Assembly: GCA_934561555.1 (NCBI GenBank)
Contig: CAKTGQ010000002.1
Span: 1-64,000 of the forward strand
Reading direction: 5' to 3'
Length of the DNA stretch: 64,000 bases
DNA from: an uncultured Faecalibacterium sp.
GTDB taxonomy: Bacteria; Bacillota; Clostridia; Oscillospirales; Ruminococcaceae
The notes under the pieces were generated by a model that made no database searches, was not told the origin of the DNA, and saw nothing but the letters and a program-made list of their open reading frames with translations. A program made the position numbers and the translations under genes. The first letter of the stretch is position 1. Every line of letters begins with the position of its first letter. This document shows, one piece after another, positions 14,742-23,212 of the stretch.

Positions 14742-16172
14742 TCAGAACTGGAAATAGATAAAGGGCACATAAGACGCCGCCGATAAATGCAGAATGTCCA
14801 CCAACAGAAGTGCCAGCGCCCCCACATAACTCAGCACCTGAAAACACACATATACACTTCCGGTCTGCTGCTCCGCTTTACGGCAGACCAGCGGCAGAAC
14901 CGGTGTGCTGCCCACAAGGCCAAGCAGCAGTGCAAACATAGTCAGAGGTGTCAGGCACTGTGCCAACAACAGCCCGGTCTGGGCAGAAGCACGAATACCC
15001 GAGAACATCGCCCCGATCATTGAGAAGGCCTGCCCCATGCTGTCTGCCCGGAAAATCACAAAGCCAATCAGTACCACCAGCAAGGTGTATATGTGTTTCA
15101 ACACTGTTTCCACCGGGTTTCGCCTGTTTTTTCCATGCTTTCCAAGCCCGAACAGCTTTTTTACCGCATCCTCTGCAACGATAAAGAAGCCATGCCACAG
15201 ACCCCAGACGATGAAAGTCCAGTTCGCTCCGTGCCACAGGCCCGTACAGAAAAACACGATCAGCTTGTTGCGATAGGTCTTTGCCTTTCCCTTCCGGTTT
15301 CCGCCTAGGGGGATATACAGGTATTCCCGGAACCAAGTGGAGAGCGATATATGCCATCTGCGCCAGAATTCCTGAATATTGGCCGAGATGTATGGATAAT
15401 TAAAGTTTTCCTTGAAGTGGAACCCGAAACACAAGCCAAGTCCAATGGCCATGTCACTGTATCCGCTGAAATCAAAATAAATCTGGAACAGGTAGCATAC
15501 TGCAGCCAGCCAAGCCGTCCGGCTGTCCAGCGCAGCGCTTTCTGCACCGTAGATCAGCGTCACAACACTGCCGCAAACATCGGCGATCAGCAGCTTCTTG
15601 CTCAGACCAACAATGAACCGGCGTAGGCCGTTTGCCAGTTGTTCTAGCGTATGGCGGCGGTTCTTGATCTCATCCGCCACATCTTCATAGCGAATGATGG
15701 GCCCGGCCACCAGTTGCGGAAACAGTGCAATGTACAGCAGCACCTCCCAAAAGCGAGTGCTTTTCAGTCGTTCGTTTCGGTATACGTCGATCACATAGCT
15801 CAAACCCTGAAATGTAAAAAATGAGATACCCACCGGCAGAACGATGGAAGGTACCGTAATTGCCACGCCCGGCAGCTGATTGACCGTCCTTACCAGAAAT
15901 GTCAGGTACTTGAAAACGCCCAAAACTCCCAGATTGACCGCCACTGCAGCGTAAAGCACTCCCTTTCGTCCGGAAACGAACAGGCCCGCCAGATAGTTGC
16001 AGAATACGGAAAAAAGCAGAAGCAATACATACCACAGCCCACTGAACGCATAGAATAGTAGGCTGGCCGCAATAAGCCAAAAATTTTTTGTTTCTCTTTC
16101 GGGCAGAAGATAATATCCTCCAAGCACAATGGGTAAAAACAGAAACAGAAAAATTACGGAACTAAAAACCAT
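14742..16172 (-). CDS. MBOAT family membrane O-acyltransferase (AlgI/DltB-like)
   Basis: This 476-residue polytopic protein starts MVFSSVIFLFLFLPIVLGGYY and has about ten hydrophobic segments. AlgI-type signatures are VLPVGISFFTFQGLSYVIDVYR, the amphipathic EFWRRWHISLSTWFREYLYIPLGGNR, and FFCTGLWHGANWTFIVWGLWHG, which holds the catalytic histidine. Members move acetyl or other acyl groups from a cytoplasmic donor across the membrane for attachment to exported glycans. The length is normal for AlgI. With the adjacent AlgJ-like gene it forms the core of a surface-glycan acylation pair. D-alanylation is unlikely because no dltA, dltC or dltD genes are nearby. Confidence 0.9.
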   Translation of the reverse strand: MVFSSVIFLFLFLPIVLGGYYLLPERETKNFWLIAASLLFYAFSGLWYVLLLLFSVFCNYLAGLFVSGRKGVLYAAVAVNLGVLGVFKYLTFLVRTVNQLPGVAITVPSIVLPVGISFFTFQGLSYVIDVYRNERLKSTRFWEVLLYIALFPQLVAGPIIRYEDVADEIKNRRHTLEQLANGLRRFIVGLSKKLLIADVCGSVVTLIYGAESAALDSRTAWLAAVCYLFQIYFDFSGYSDMAIGLGLCFGFHFKENFNYPYISANIQEFWRRWHISLSTWFREYLYIPLGGNRKGKAKTYRNKLIVFFCTGLWHGANWTFIVWGLWHGFFIVAEDAVKKLFGLGKHGKNRRNPVETVLKHIYTLLVVLIGFVIFRADSMGQAFSMIGAMFSGIRASAQTGLLLAQCLTPLTMFALLLGLVGSTPVLPLVCRKAEQQTGSVYVCFQVLSYVGALALLLVDILHLSAASYVPFIYFQF

Positions 16173-16190
16173 TTACGACCACCTCAACGA

Positions 16191-17252
16191 TTACGGGAAC
16201 TGGTAGCTGAACACGGTTTTATTCAGCGGCATTTTATACATATTGTATTCTGCGTGGCCATATTTACCGGCACGATATCCCCATTCCAATTCCACATCAT
16301 AAATGTAGGGCGTTCCGTTCTCGTGGATCATGACCCATGCATGGTCCGAGTCCTTGCGGCCCACACCGCCGGACACTACATAGGCATTGTAGCCCAGCCG
16401 CCGGGCCATATAAAGGAACTGGCCTGCAAAGCAGTAACAGTTGCCCTTTTTGTGTTCAAACATGAACAAAGCGCTCTCTTCTGCCCAAGCCGTTGTGCCT
16501 CTTGCCTGATGCGGACGGGCAAGGTATGCACCGTGATTCCGGACATACAAATAGGCAGCGCGCAGCTTTTGCGCCTTCGTCATGCCAGAGTTGGTGCACT
16601 CAGCCAGTGCCTGATCCACATAGCTGTCCAGCGTTGCATTGCCAGAGGTATAGCGGCCATTCGCATCAAAAGTAAGGTATCCTACCGCGCTGTTCGTCAG
16701 GAACGAGCCATCCTCTTTGACATAGTACATTCCTCCACCGATCTCGTGCAGACCCTTGGCGTACCGATCGATGGCATAGCCATTCTTCGAAACATGATAC
16801 AGCTTGCCGTCAATCGTCACAAAGCCAGCGGGATAGAGATCGAAGGAACCGCCGGTCACCGACACATGGCACAGCACGCCGTCTACCACCACAAACCCGG
16901 CGGGATAAGGATCGATCGCGCTGCCTTCTGCCGACACATGGTACACAGCGTCTCCGATTTGCACAAAACCGGGCTGATAGACATCCAGCTGGCCATCCGT
17001 ATAGTGGTACAGCCTGCCGTCCTGTATTTCAAAACCGTTTTTCCGGAACGGACTTTCCTGCTCTTTCTGGCCTTCCTGACTGGCGGATTCGTTCTTCTCT
17101 GTGTCGCCCGCCAGCCATTCCAATAATGCCTTGATGCAGTTTTCCTCTTTCTGTGCCGGTGCGTCTACTGTCTGCACTGCGTAGGCAGGCAGCACCAGAA
17201 GCATGGCCGACATTGCAAAAACAACAGCCGTTACACTCAGTTTTTTCAGCAT
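16191..17252 (-). CDS. Secreted transglutaminase-like protein with wall-binding-type repeats
   Basis: The 353-residue product has an N-terminal signal peptide (TAVVFAMSAMLLVLPAYA). Several short repeats of the pattern PAGFVVVDGVLCHVS and PAGFVTIDGKLYHVS follow at about residues 75-180, similar to wall-binding repeats. The C-terminal 150 residues form a transglutaminase-like domain with a catalytic triad visible as GNCYCFAG (Cys), DSDHAWVMI (His) and PYIYDVELEW (Asp). Such proteins may act as cysteine peptidases or crosslinkers at the surface. It is the first large gene of the leftward acylation operon and lies 18 bases from the MBOAT gene. The target is unknown. Confidence 0.82.
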   Translation of the reverse strand: MLKKLSVTAVVFAMSAMLLVLPAYAVQTVDAPAQKEENCIKALLEWLAGDTEKNESASQEGQKEQESPFRKNGFEIQDGRLYHYTDGQLDVYQPGFVQIGDAVYHVSAEGSAIDPYPAGFVVVDGVLCHVSVTGGSFDLYPAGFVTIDGKLYHVSKNGYAIDRYAKGLHEIGGGMYYVKEDGSFLTNSAVGYLTFDANGRYTSGNATLDSYVDQALAECTNSGMTKAQKLRAAYLYVRNHGAYLARPHQARGTTAWAEESALFMFEHKKGNCYCFAGQFLYMARRLGYNAYVVSGGVGRKDSDHAWVMIHENGTPYIYDVELEWGYRAGKYGHAEYNMYKMPLNKTVFSYQFP

Positions 17253-17309
17253 TTTTTCATACCCCTTAATCGATTGATTTTTATTGATACTCGTTCCAGA
17301 TCTGTTCCT

Positions 17310-17417
17310 TCAGCTTTTTTCCCGCCTGCGCAGGATCCATGCTGAAACGACTGCCGCAACAGCTGAAGTGATCATGCCAACGATTCCAACCACGAAAAAG
17401 ATCTGTCCGGTAGACAC
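17310..17417 (-). CDS. 35-residue single-pass membrane protein
   Basis: A GTG at 17417 lies behind AAGGAGGGAGC, an almost perfect ribosome-binding site. The frame encodes a short N terminus (STGQ), one long hydrophobic stretch from IFFVVGIVGMI to AVVSAWIL, and a basic end RRREKS. That is a well-formed small membrane protein with the positive end inside. It lies 57 bases upstream of the transglutaminase-like gene on the same strand and so may begin the operon. No family is recognised. Confidence 0.6.
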   Translation of the reverse strand: MSTGQIFFVVGIVGMITSAVAAVVSAWILRRREKS

Positions 17418-17426
17418 GCTCCCTCC

Positions 17427-17627
17427 TTATTTGAGCCATCCGCTTGTATAAAGCTGGTCGATCAGCAGATACGCCCGCTGCATATCAAACCGGTAGTCCA
17501 GCGGATACTGTTGTGCAAGCTCGATCAGGATATCATCAGCTTCCTGATACTGATTCAACGCCTGCAGCACCGTCGCAAGGTTCAGCACCCCCATTATGAC
17601 TCCAAAGCCACATATGTCACAGAGCAC
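17427..17627 (-). pseudogene. Remnant of a TPR-repeat protein
   Basis: The 66-codon frame contains GVLNLATVLQALNQYQEADDILIELAQQYPLDYRFDMQRAYLLIDQ, a tetratricopeptide-like pair of helices, followed by a short end. The first dozen residues do not belong to a TPR, and there is no good start signal, so this looks like the 3' end of a longer gene whose front was lost. The break lies next to IS-derived sequence at about 17700. A TPR lipoprotein fragment also occurs at the other end of this locus. Confidence 0.5.
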
Positions 17628-17701
17628 CCTACTCTACGACAATATTTTCTCTTAAATTTTACTGCCAATCCAGCTATCGGTCAAGGGAAAACAGTCCAAA
17701 A

Positions 17702-18002
<301 letters not shown>

Positions 18003-18051
18003 GTACCTCGTCAGCGGCAGATGCCGGACAACTGAGCCCATAAAACATTGA

Positions 18052-18099
18052 ACGCCTCCCCGGCATTCCTTCCAAAAAGGATGCCGGGGAGGCGTTTTT
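18052..18099. terminator. Strong terminator, usable from both sides
   Basis: ACGCCTCCCCGGCAT and ATGCCGGGGAGGCG form a 14-base GC-rich stem followed by TTTTTGTT on the plus strand. It separates the scarred region from the end of the leftward CinA-like gene. Confidence 0.85.
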
Positions 18100-18117
18100 G
18101 TTAAAGTGTCTCAGCGC

Positions 18118-19032
18118 TCACACCAGCCTTGCCCCGGCGTGGGGCAGGCTTTCCGCGCCAAGGCTTTGCAGCTTTTGGGGCAGGGCGGCAAGGTCGCCGC
18201 CGGTATAGTACCACCCGGCAGCCAGCGCTGCCAGTGCCAGCAGCAGAAGCACCGCCAGCACCCTGCCCAGCCTGCGGCGCTTCGGGCGCGGCGGCACGGG
18301 CGGTGCAGCCGCAAGGACGGCAGGCGTCAGGGCGGTATCCGGCACGGCACTGCCGTAGGGCTGCCAGCTTGTGCCCCCTGCCTGCGGCAGACCACAGGCT
18401 GCGCGGCGCAGCATATCCAGCAGCCACAAACCGGGGTTCTCATCCGGCGATACGCACCGCAGCCAGCACCCCTTTTTGCCGCCCACCAGCAGCAGGCGGC
18501 TTTGGGGCAGTTCCACACAGCCCACCGCCAGCGCAGCACCGGTCAGACGCTGCATAGCCTGCACCCGCGCCAATGTGCGGGCAGGCTCTGCCTGCGGTGC
18601 CTTGCGCAGCTTGCTGCTGAGCCGGGCGTTGAGTGCGGCATTGGCGTAGCTCATAGCGCCAAAATCGAACACCTTTTCCGCACCGGGAAGGTTTTCCAGC
18701 CGGGTCTCCAGCAGCGCCCCGGCGGCGGCATCGCTGCACACCAAAAGCTTGCGGTGCTGCTCCAGCGCCTGCACTGCGGCGGCGGAAAGGGTCTGCTCCC
18801 CTTCCCCGTACAGCGCCGGGGCAAGGCTTGTCCTCAGCAGCTGTACCGCCCGATGCAGCTGCTGCGGGGTGCTGCTTTGCAGCGCCACCAGCGTTTCGGC
18901 ACCCCGGGTGCGGCTGTGTACCGTGCCCTGCCAAGTGTCCGGCAGGTTTTCCACAACCTTTTGCACGGTCTGCTCCGGCACACCGAACAGCCGCAAAACG
19001 CAGCCTGCAGGCCGGTTTTCTTCCTTTGTCAT
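18118..19032 (-). CDS. Membrane-tethered degenerate CinA paralogue
   Basis: The 304-residue protein follows cinA by 33 bases and resembles its central and C-terminal parts. VLRLFGVPEQTVQKVVENL corresponds to the CinA LRxxG linker domain. ALYGEGEQTLSAAAVQALEQHRK, LENLPGAEKVFDFGAMSYAN and LNARL follow the order of the CinA amidohydrolase domain. In the CinA encoded next door the catalytic block is AESCTGG; here the same place reads CSDAAAG, so the nucleophile region is lost. The extra C-terminal part has a Pro-rich linker, a basic PKRRRLGR stretch and one membrane helix (VLAVLLLLALAALAAGWYY). It is probably a non-catalytic relative with a sensing or scaffolding role. The relationship is judged by eye. 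Confidence 0.6.
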   Translation of the reverse strand: MTKEENRPAGCVLRLFGVPEQTVQKVVENLPDTWQGTVHSRTRGAETLVALQSSTPQQLHRAVQLLRTSLAPALYGEGEQTLSAAAVQALEQHRKLLVCSDAAAGALLETRLENLPGAEKVFDFGAMSYANAALNARLSSKLRKAPQAEPARTLARVQAMQRLTGAALAVGCVELPQSRLLLVGGKKGCWLRCVSPDENPGLWLLDMLRRAACGLPQAGGTSWQPYGSAVPDTALTPAVLAAAPPVPPRPKRRRLGRVLAVLLLLALAALAAGWYYTGGDLAALPQKLQSLGAESLPHAGARLV

Positions 19033-19065
19033 GACGCATCCCCCCTGCGGCCGCAGGGGCCGCTC

Positions 19066-20391
19066 TTACTCTGCCCGCAGGGTCTCGTCCAAGGCGGTCA
19101 GGGCGGCGGGGTCATGCTGTGCGCTTTCGGCCAGCACCTGCGTACCAGCAGGGGTCTTGCCCTGTGCCAGCCGCAGCGCCAGTTCCAGCGCAGTCTGTGC
19201 GGCGCGGGCACGGATGAGCGCACGGTCCGGGCGGGAGACGAACAGCTTTTTCACATACACCCTGTCTCCCCGGGCAGCGCCCAGATACACCGTGCCCACA
19301 GGCCGAACGGCATCGCCGCCGCCGGGGCCTGCCAGACCGGTAACGCTGACCGCGATATCCGCACCGGCGGCTTTTGCCGCGCCCAGCGCCATCTGCGCCG
19401 CCACGGGCGCCGACACCACATTATATTGCGCAATGACCGCCGGGTCCACCCCGACAAGCTTCGCCTTGGCCTGCTCCCAGTAGGTCACAAAGCCGTAGCC
19501 GAACACCTCGCTTGCGCCGGACACGTTGGTCAGGCGCTGGGCGATCATGCCGCCGGTGCAGCTTTCGGCGGTGGCAATGGTCAGGCCGTTGGCCCGCAGC
19601 GTGTGCACCACCGTTTCTTCCAACCCGGCGACATCCTCATCATACACCGCATCGCCCAGCAGATCATAGAACTTTTTGGCGTAGGCGCGGCACATCGTCT
19701 GTGCCTCGGCGTCATTCTGCGCCCGGGCGGTGATGCGGATCTCGCACTCACCGGTCTTGCAGTAGATGGCGGCGGTGGGGTTCGGGTTTTCCAGCAGCGC
19801 ACGCACCCGGTATTCCAGATTGCTCTCGCCGCCCAGCACCCGCAGCGTCAGGCTGTGCAGCGCGCAGCTCTGCCGTGCCAACAGCAGCGGGCGCACGCTT
19901 TCCTCCCACATGGCCTTCATCTCGTGGGGCACGCCGGGCATCAACACGGCGCAGTGGCCGTCCTGCTCGAACCATGCGCCCGGCGCAGTGCCGTGGTGGT
20001 TGACCACCTTATGCCCATGCACCGGCACCATGGCCTGCTTGCGGTTGTTGGGGGTGGTCTCGCGCCCGGTGCGGGTAAAGAAGTCCACGATCTTCTGCCA
20101 CTCCTCCGGGTCAAAGGTAAGGGTATCGCCAAAGCAGGCGGCCACCGTCTCCTTGGTCAGGTCGTCCGCCGTGGGGCCCAGCCCGCCGGTGAACACCAGC
20201 AGGTCGCACCGCTGCTTAGCTTCGTTGACAAAATCCGCCAGACGGCCATGATTATCGCCGATGGTGCTCTGCCGCCGGACGGTGATGCCCAGCGCGGCCA
20301 GCTCCCGGCTGAGGTACTGGGCATTGGTGTTAAGAATGTTGCCGAGCAGCAGCTCGGTACCCACACTGATGATTTCTGCTGTCATGGACAA
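19066..20391 (-). CDS. cinA: CinA, nicotinamide-nucleotide amidohydrolase / competence-damage protein
   Basis: The 441-residue protein has the full two-domain layout. The N-terminal MoaB/COG1058 domain opens AEIISVGTELLLGNILNTNAQYLS and contains FTGGLGPTADDLTKE. The C-terminal deamidase domain has ATAESCTGGMIAQRLTNVSGASEVF and SVTGLAGPGGGDAVRPVGTVY. It converts nicotinamide mononucleotide to nicotinate mononucleotide in pyridine nucleotide recycling, and the N-terminal domain can hydrolyse ADP-ribose-type substrates. The length is slightly above the usual 410-420 because of a C-terminal tail. It follows thiI by one base and precedes the degenerate paralogue, so the three form one transcription unit. 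Confidence 0.93.
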   Translation of the reverse strand: MSMTAEIISVGTELLLGNILNTNAQYLSRELAALGITVRRQSTIGDNHGRLADFVNEAKQRCDLLVFTGGLGPTADDLTKETVAACFGDTLTFDPEEWQKIVDFFTRTGRETTPNNRKQAMVPVHGHKVVNHHGTAPGAWFEQDGHCAVLMPGVPHEMKAMWEESVRPLLLARQSCALHSLTLRVLGGESNLEYRVRALLENPNPTAAIYCKTGECEIRITARAQNDAEAQTMCRAYAKKFYDLLGDAVYDEDVAGLEETVVHTLRANGLTIATAESCTGGMIAQRLTNVSGASEVFGYGFVTYWEQAKAKLVGVDPAVIAQYNVVSAPVAAQMALGAAKAAGADIAVSVTGLAGPGGGDAVRPVGTVYLGAARGDRVYVKKLFVSRPDRALIRARAAQTALELALRLAQGKTPAGTQVLAESAQHDPAALTALDETLRAE

Positions 20392-20392
20392 A

Positions 20393-21592
20393 TCAACCCT
20401 CGAATTCTACCTGATCGGTGATGCGCACCCGGATGCGCTCGGTCTGCTCTGCGGCTTCAGCTTCCAGCGCGGCAAGGCCGGGCATGGCAGCTTCGGCGAC
20501 AAGGATCTCCTCCAGTTCAGGGCGGATCTTCGGGTGCGGAGGGGTGAAGATGGTGCAGCAGTCCTCGTAAGGCAGAATGCTGGTCTCGAAGGTATTGATA
20601 TGGCGGGAAGTCTCGATGATCTCGGTCTTGTCCATACCGATGAGCGGGCGCAGGATGGGCAGATCCTGTGCGGCATCAGTGCACTGCAAAGCCTTGACGG
20701 TCTGGCTTGCCACCTGTGCCAGACTTTCGCCGGTGACTAGCGCTTCGCACCCCTGCTTTTTAGCGATCACGTTTGCAATGCGCATCATGCTGCGGCGCAT
20801 CAGCACTGTGAACAGCACATCCGGGGCGTTATCCCGGATGTATTCCTGGGGTTTGGTGTAGGGCACCACGAACAGGTTGGCACTACCGGTATACACGGTG
20901 ATAAGCTGCGCCAGAGCCTTTACCTTCAGTTTTGCGCGTTCTGAAGTATACGGAGGGGATGCAAAATGAATGTGATCCAGTGCCAGACCGCGCTTTGCCA
21001 TACGATATGCCGCCACCGGGCTGTCGATGCCGCCGGAGAGCATATTCAAGGCACGGCCGCTGGTGCCCACGGGCAGACCGCCCTCACCCGGTATTTTCGG
21101 GCCATGAATATACGCACCGTAATCACGGATTTCTACAATGACCTTGAACTGCGGGTTACGCACATCCACCTTCAGGTAGTTGTGCTTGCCCAGCAGGTAG
21201 GCGCCCAGCTCCCGCATCAGTTCCGGGCTGGTCATGGGGTAGGTCTTATCGGCGCGCCGGGCTTCCACCTTGAAGGTGCGGATGCCATGCAGCTCGCTGC
21301 CCAGATAGTCCTCAGCGGTCTGGCAAATGGTATCGAAATCCTTTTCGCACACCACGGCGCGGCTAAGCGCGGCAAGGCCGAACACCTTGCTGACCCGCTC
21401 AAAGGCAAGGTCCATATCCACGTCCTCTTCCTCGGGCTCCATATAGAAGGTGGACTGGGTGCAGTACACCTTGAACTTGCCCACCGTCTTGAGACGGTAG
21501 CGCAGGATCTTCATCATGGCTGCTTCAAACTGGTTGCGATTGAGGCCTTTCAGGGACATCTCGCCCTGATAGCCCATAATAATTTCCTTCAT
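20393..21592 (-). CDS. thiI: ThiI, tRNA 4-thiouridine synthase / thiamine sulfurtransferase
   Basis: Residues 1-160 contain a ferredoxin-like/THUMP region (KEIIMGYQGEMSLKGLNRNQFE, then TFKVEARRADKTYP). A PP-loop ATPase domain follows with LNMLSGGIDSPVAAYRMAKRG and VTGESLAQVASQT. No C-terminal rhodanese domain is present, as in most Firmicutes. ThiI activates uridine 8 of tRNA and accepts sulfur from a cysteine desulfurase, which is encoded just upstream. The start at 21592 is chosen because AGGAG lies ten bases before it; an in-frame ATG at 21700 falls in repeat sequence. The product is 399 residues. About 300 bases of palindromic repeats separate it from the desulfurase gene. Confidence 0.93.
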   Translation of the reverse strand: MKEIIMGYQGEMSLKGLNRNQFEAAMMKILRYRLKTVGKFKVYCTQSTFYMEPEEEDVDMDLAFERVSKVFGLAALSRAVVCEKDFDTICQTAEDYLGSELHGIRTFKVEARRADKTYPMTSPELMRELGAYLLGKHNYLKVDVRNPQFKVIVEIRDYGAYIHGPKIPGEGGLPVGTSGRALNMLSGGIDSPVAAYRMAKRGLALDHIHFASPPYTSERAKLKVKALAQLITVYTGSANLFVVPYTKPQEYIRDNAPDVLFTVLMRRSMMRIANVIAKKQGCEALVTGESLAQVASQTVKALQCTDAAQDLPILRPLIGMDKTEIIETSRHINTFETSILPYEDCCTIFTPPHPKIRPELEEILVAEAAMPGLAALEAEAAEQTERIRVRITDQVEFEG

Positions 21593-21619
21593 AAATGTTG
21601 CATCTCCTGATGTAGGATT

Positions 21620-21725
21620 TATAATGGCCTCCGCTTTCGCTCTGGCCATATTCAGCGGAAAAATCGTTTTACTCTGTGAATGGAAAATGACTGCGGTCAT
21701 TTTCCATTCACTCTTTCACAAATCG
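21620..21725. repeat. Two-module palindromic repeat, family P (copy 1)
   Basis: Module 1 reads ATGGCCTCCGCTTTCGCTC and then TGGCCATATTCAGCGGAA. Module 2 is a perfect hairpin, GTGAATGGAAAATGAC and GTCATTTTCCATTCAC around TGCG, followed by TCTTTCACAAA. The same two modules occur at 50588-50897 in inverted pairs, and module 2 alone at 26552. The hairpin stems differ in sequence between copies but remain fully paired. Confidence 0.75.
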
Positions 21726-21756
21726 GGGTCGTGCAGGTAGGCTGCATCTTCCCTTA

Positions 21757-21876
21757 GAACGGCTGACAGTTTCTCTGAGGACCGTCCGCTGGGGTGGGAC
21801 CCTGTTGCCCGCAGGGCAATAGGGCGGGCGATGGAATGGCCCGATTCGTGTCCGAAGAGAAAGCTGTCAGCCGTTC
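21757..21876. repeat. Palindromic repeat, family Q (short copy)
   Basis: The outer arms GAACGGCTGACAG and CTGTCAGCCGTTC are complementary and enclose TTTCTCTGAGGAC at one end and GTCCGAAGAGAAAG at the other. The core between contains CCGTCCGCTGGGGTGGGACC and a hairpin CCCTGTTGCC/GGGCAATAGGG. The same core recurs at 36281-36514 with different outer arms. This copy is 120 bases long and lies inside the desulfurase-thiI intergenic space. Confidence 0.75.
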
Positions 21877-21898
21877 TGCGGCTTTTGATTTAGATTTT

Positions 21899-23050
21899 TT
21901 ACTTTCTGATCTTCTGCAAATGCTTCATGCCGTCCTCGAAGCGGTTGAGGAAGGCATCCACATCCTCCGGAGTGTTGTCGGCGCAGAAGGACACCCGGAT
22001 GGCGGTATCGATGGCAAGCGGGTCGCGTCCCATGGCTGCCAGCGTGTGGCTGGGCTGGCCGCGCCCGCAAGCACTGGCCGAGGAAACGTAGATCTGCTCT
22101 TCGGCCAGAAACGCCAGCATCGTCTCGCTCTTGATGCACATCTCGCTGAAGTTCAGCACCTCAGGCATGGCGTTCTCCGGGCTATTGATGACCACCTCCG
22201 GGAAGGCCTTCAGCCCCTCCCGCAGCTGCCGGTTCAGCGCACGCATGGAGGTGTCCCGGCTCTTCATGGTCTTTGCCAGACGGGTGGCCGCAGCGGCCAG
22301 ACCCATGGCGTAGGGCAGGTTTTCGGTGCCGGGGCGCATCTGCCGCTCCTGCTCGCCGCCCAGATAAGGCGGCTGGAAGGCCTGCACCAGCCGGTCGGAA
22401 AGGTAGAGCGCACCAATGCCCTTGGGGGCATGGATCTTGTGGCCGCTCACCGAGAGCGTATCGATGTTGTCCAGCTTGATGGGCACACGCATCCACGCCT
22501 GCACTGCGTCCACATGGACGATGGTGCGGCTGTTGCGGCGCTTTACCTCGGCGGCAAGGCGCTCCACATCGTTGCGGGTGCCGATCTCGTTGTTCACCAT
22601 CATGCAGGCTACAAGGATGGTGTTTTTGTCCACCCGCTCCAGCATGGCGGCAATGTCCAGCGTACCGTCTGCCCGGGGGGCTACCACGGTAACGTCGTAG
22701 CCCTGCTTTGCCAGCCGCTCCAGCGGCCGCTGCACGCTGGGGTGCTCGAAGCCGGACACCACGATGCCCTTGCCGAAGGTGCGGGTCTGCACCGCACCCA
22801 GCAGCGCCAGATTGTTGCTCTCACTGCCGCAGGAGGTAAAATACAGCTCCCGGCTTTTGCAGCCCAGCGTGCGCGCCACGGCGGCGCGGGCGGCGTTCAG
22901 GGCTTCTTCACTGCGCGCGCCCGGGCCGTACAGGCTGGAAGGGTTTGCCCAGTGCTCCCGCATGGCCTTGTCGATGACGTCCGCCACCTCGGGCGCTACG
23001 ATGGTGGTGGCCGCGTTGTCCAGATAATGTAACTGAGGGTTTTGCAGCAT
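21899..23050 (-). CDS. Cysteine desulfurase (NifS/IscS family)
   Basis: The 383-residue PLP enzyme removes sulfur from cysteine and passes it as a persulfide. It opens LHYLDNAATT. It has TSCGSESNNLAL, a histidine in GFEHPSV and VHVDAVQAW, the PLP-binding lysine in SVSGHKIHAPKGIGALYL, and the active-site loop VSSASACGRGQPSH with its cysteine. The length is right for the NifS/IscS group. The neighbouring thiI gene suggests it is the dedicated sulfur donor for 4-thiouridine in tRNA, like the NifZ-ThiI pair of other Firmicutes, though iron-sulfur assembly is an alternative role. A promoter lies just upstream at 23099-23127. Confidence 0.92.
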   Translation of the reverse strand: MLQNPQLHYLDNAATTIVAPEVADVIDKAMREHWANPSSLYGPGARSEEALNAARAAVARTLGCKSRELYFTSCGSESNNLALLGAVQTRTFGKGIVVSGFEHPSVQRPLERLAKQGYDVTVVAPRADGTLDIAAMLERVDKNTILVACMMVNNEIGTRNDVERLAAEVKRRNSRTIVHVDAVQAWMRVPIKLDNIDTLSVSGHKIHAPKGIGALYLSDRLVQAFQPPYLGGEQERQMRPGTENLPYAMGLAAAATRLAKTMKSRDTSMRALNRQLREGLKAFPEVVINSPENAMPEVLNFSEMCIKSETMLAFLAEEQIYVSSASACGRGQPSHTLAAMGRDPLAIDTAIRVSFCADNTPEDVDAFLNRFEDGMKHLQKIRK

Positions 23051-23098
23051 ATATGGATTTCCTGCTTTCTGTCGTTGTTTTCATAATAACCCAGAATA

Positions 23099-23127
23099 AG
23101 TATAGCACAAACCCTTGGATAACGCAA
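23099..23127 (-). promoter_or_regulatory. Sigma-A promoter of the desulfurase-thiI-cinA unit
   Basis: On the minus strand TTGCGT (23122-23127) and TATACT (23099-23104) are 17 bases apart, about 50 bases upstream of the desulfurase start codon. Both are close to the consensus. Confidence 0.65.
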
Positions 23128-23171
23128 AAAAATTTTATGCATTTATGGGTGATTTTTGTAACTGTACCTCC

Positions 23172-23201
23172 TTGACAAACACCCCGGTGGTGTGCTATCT
23201 T
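23172..23201 (+). promoter_or_regulatory. Sigma-A promoter of fhs
   Basis: A consensus TTGACA (23172-23177) and TATCTT (23196-23201) are 18 bases apart, and the riboswitch leader begins about ten bases later. Confidence 0.7.
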
Positions 23202-23212
23202 TACAGCATAGA

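Noticed and set aside
18106..20421. 771-codon plus-strand frame opposite cinA and its paralogue
   Set aside because: A shadow frame in GC-rich DNA; the opposite strand encodes two recognisable proteins over the same bases.
21757..21876. CRISPR-like array suspected from repeated palindromes in intergenic regions
   Set aside because: Copies are single and scattered, with no regular spacers and no cas genes nearby.
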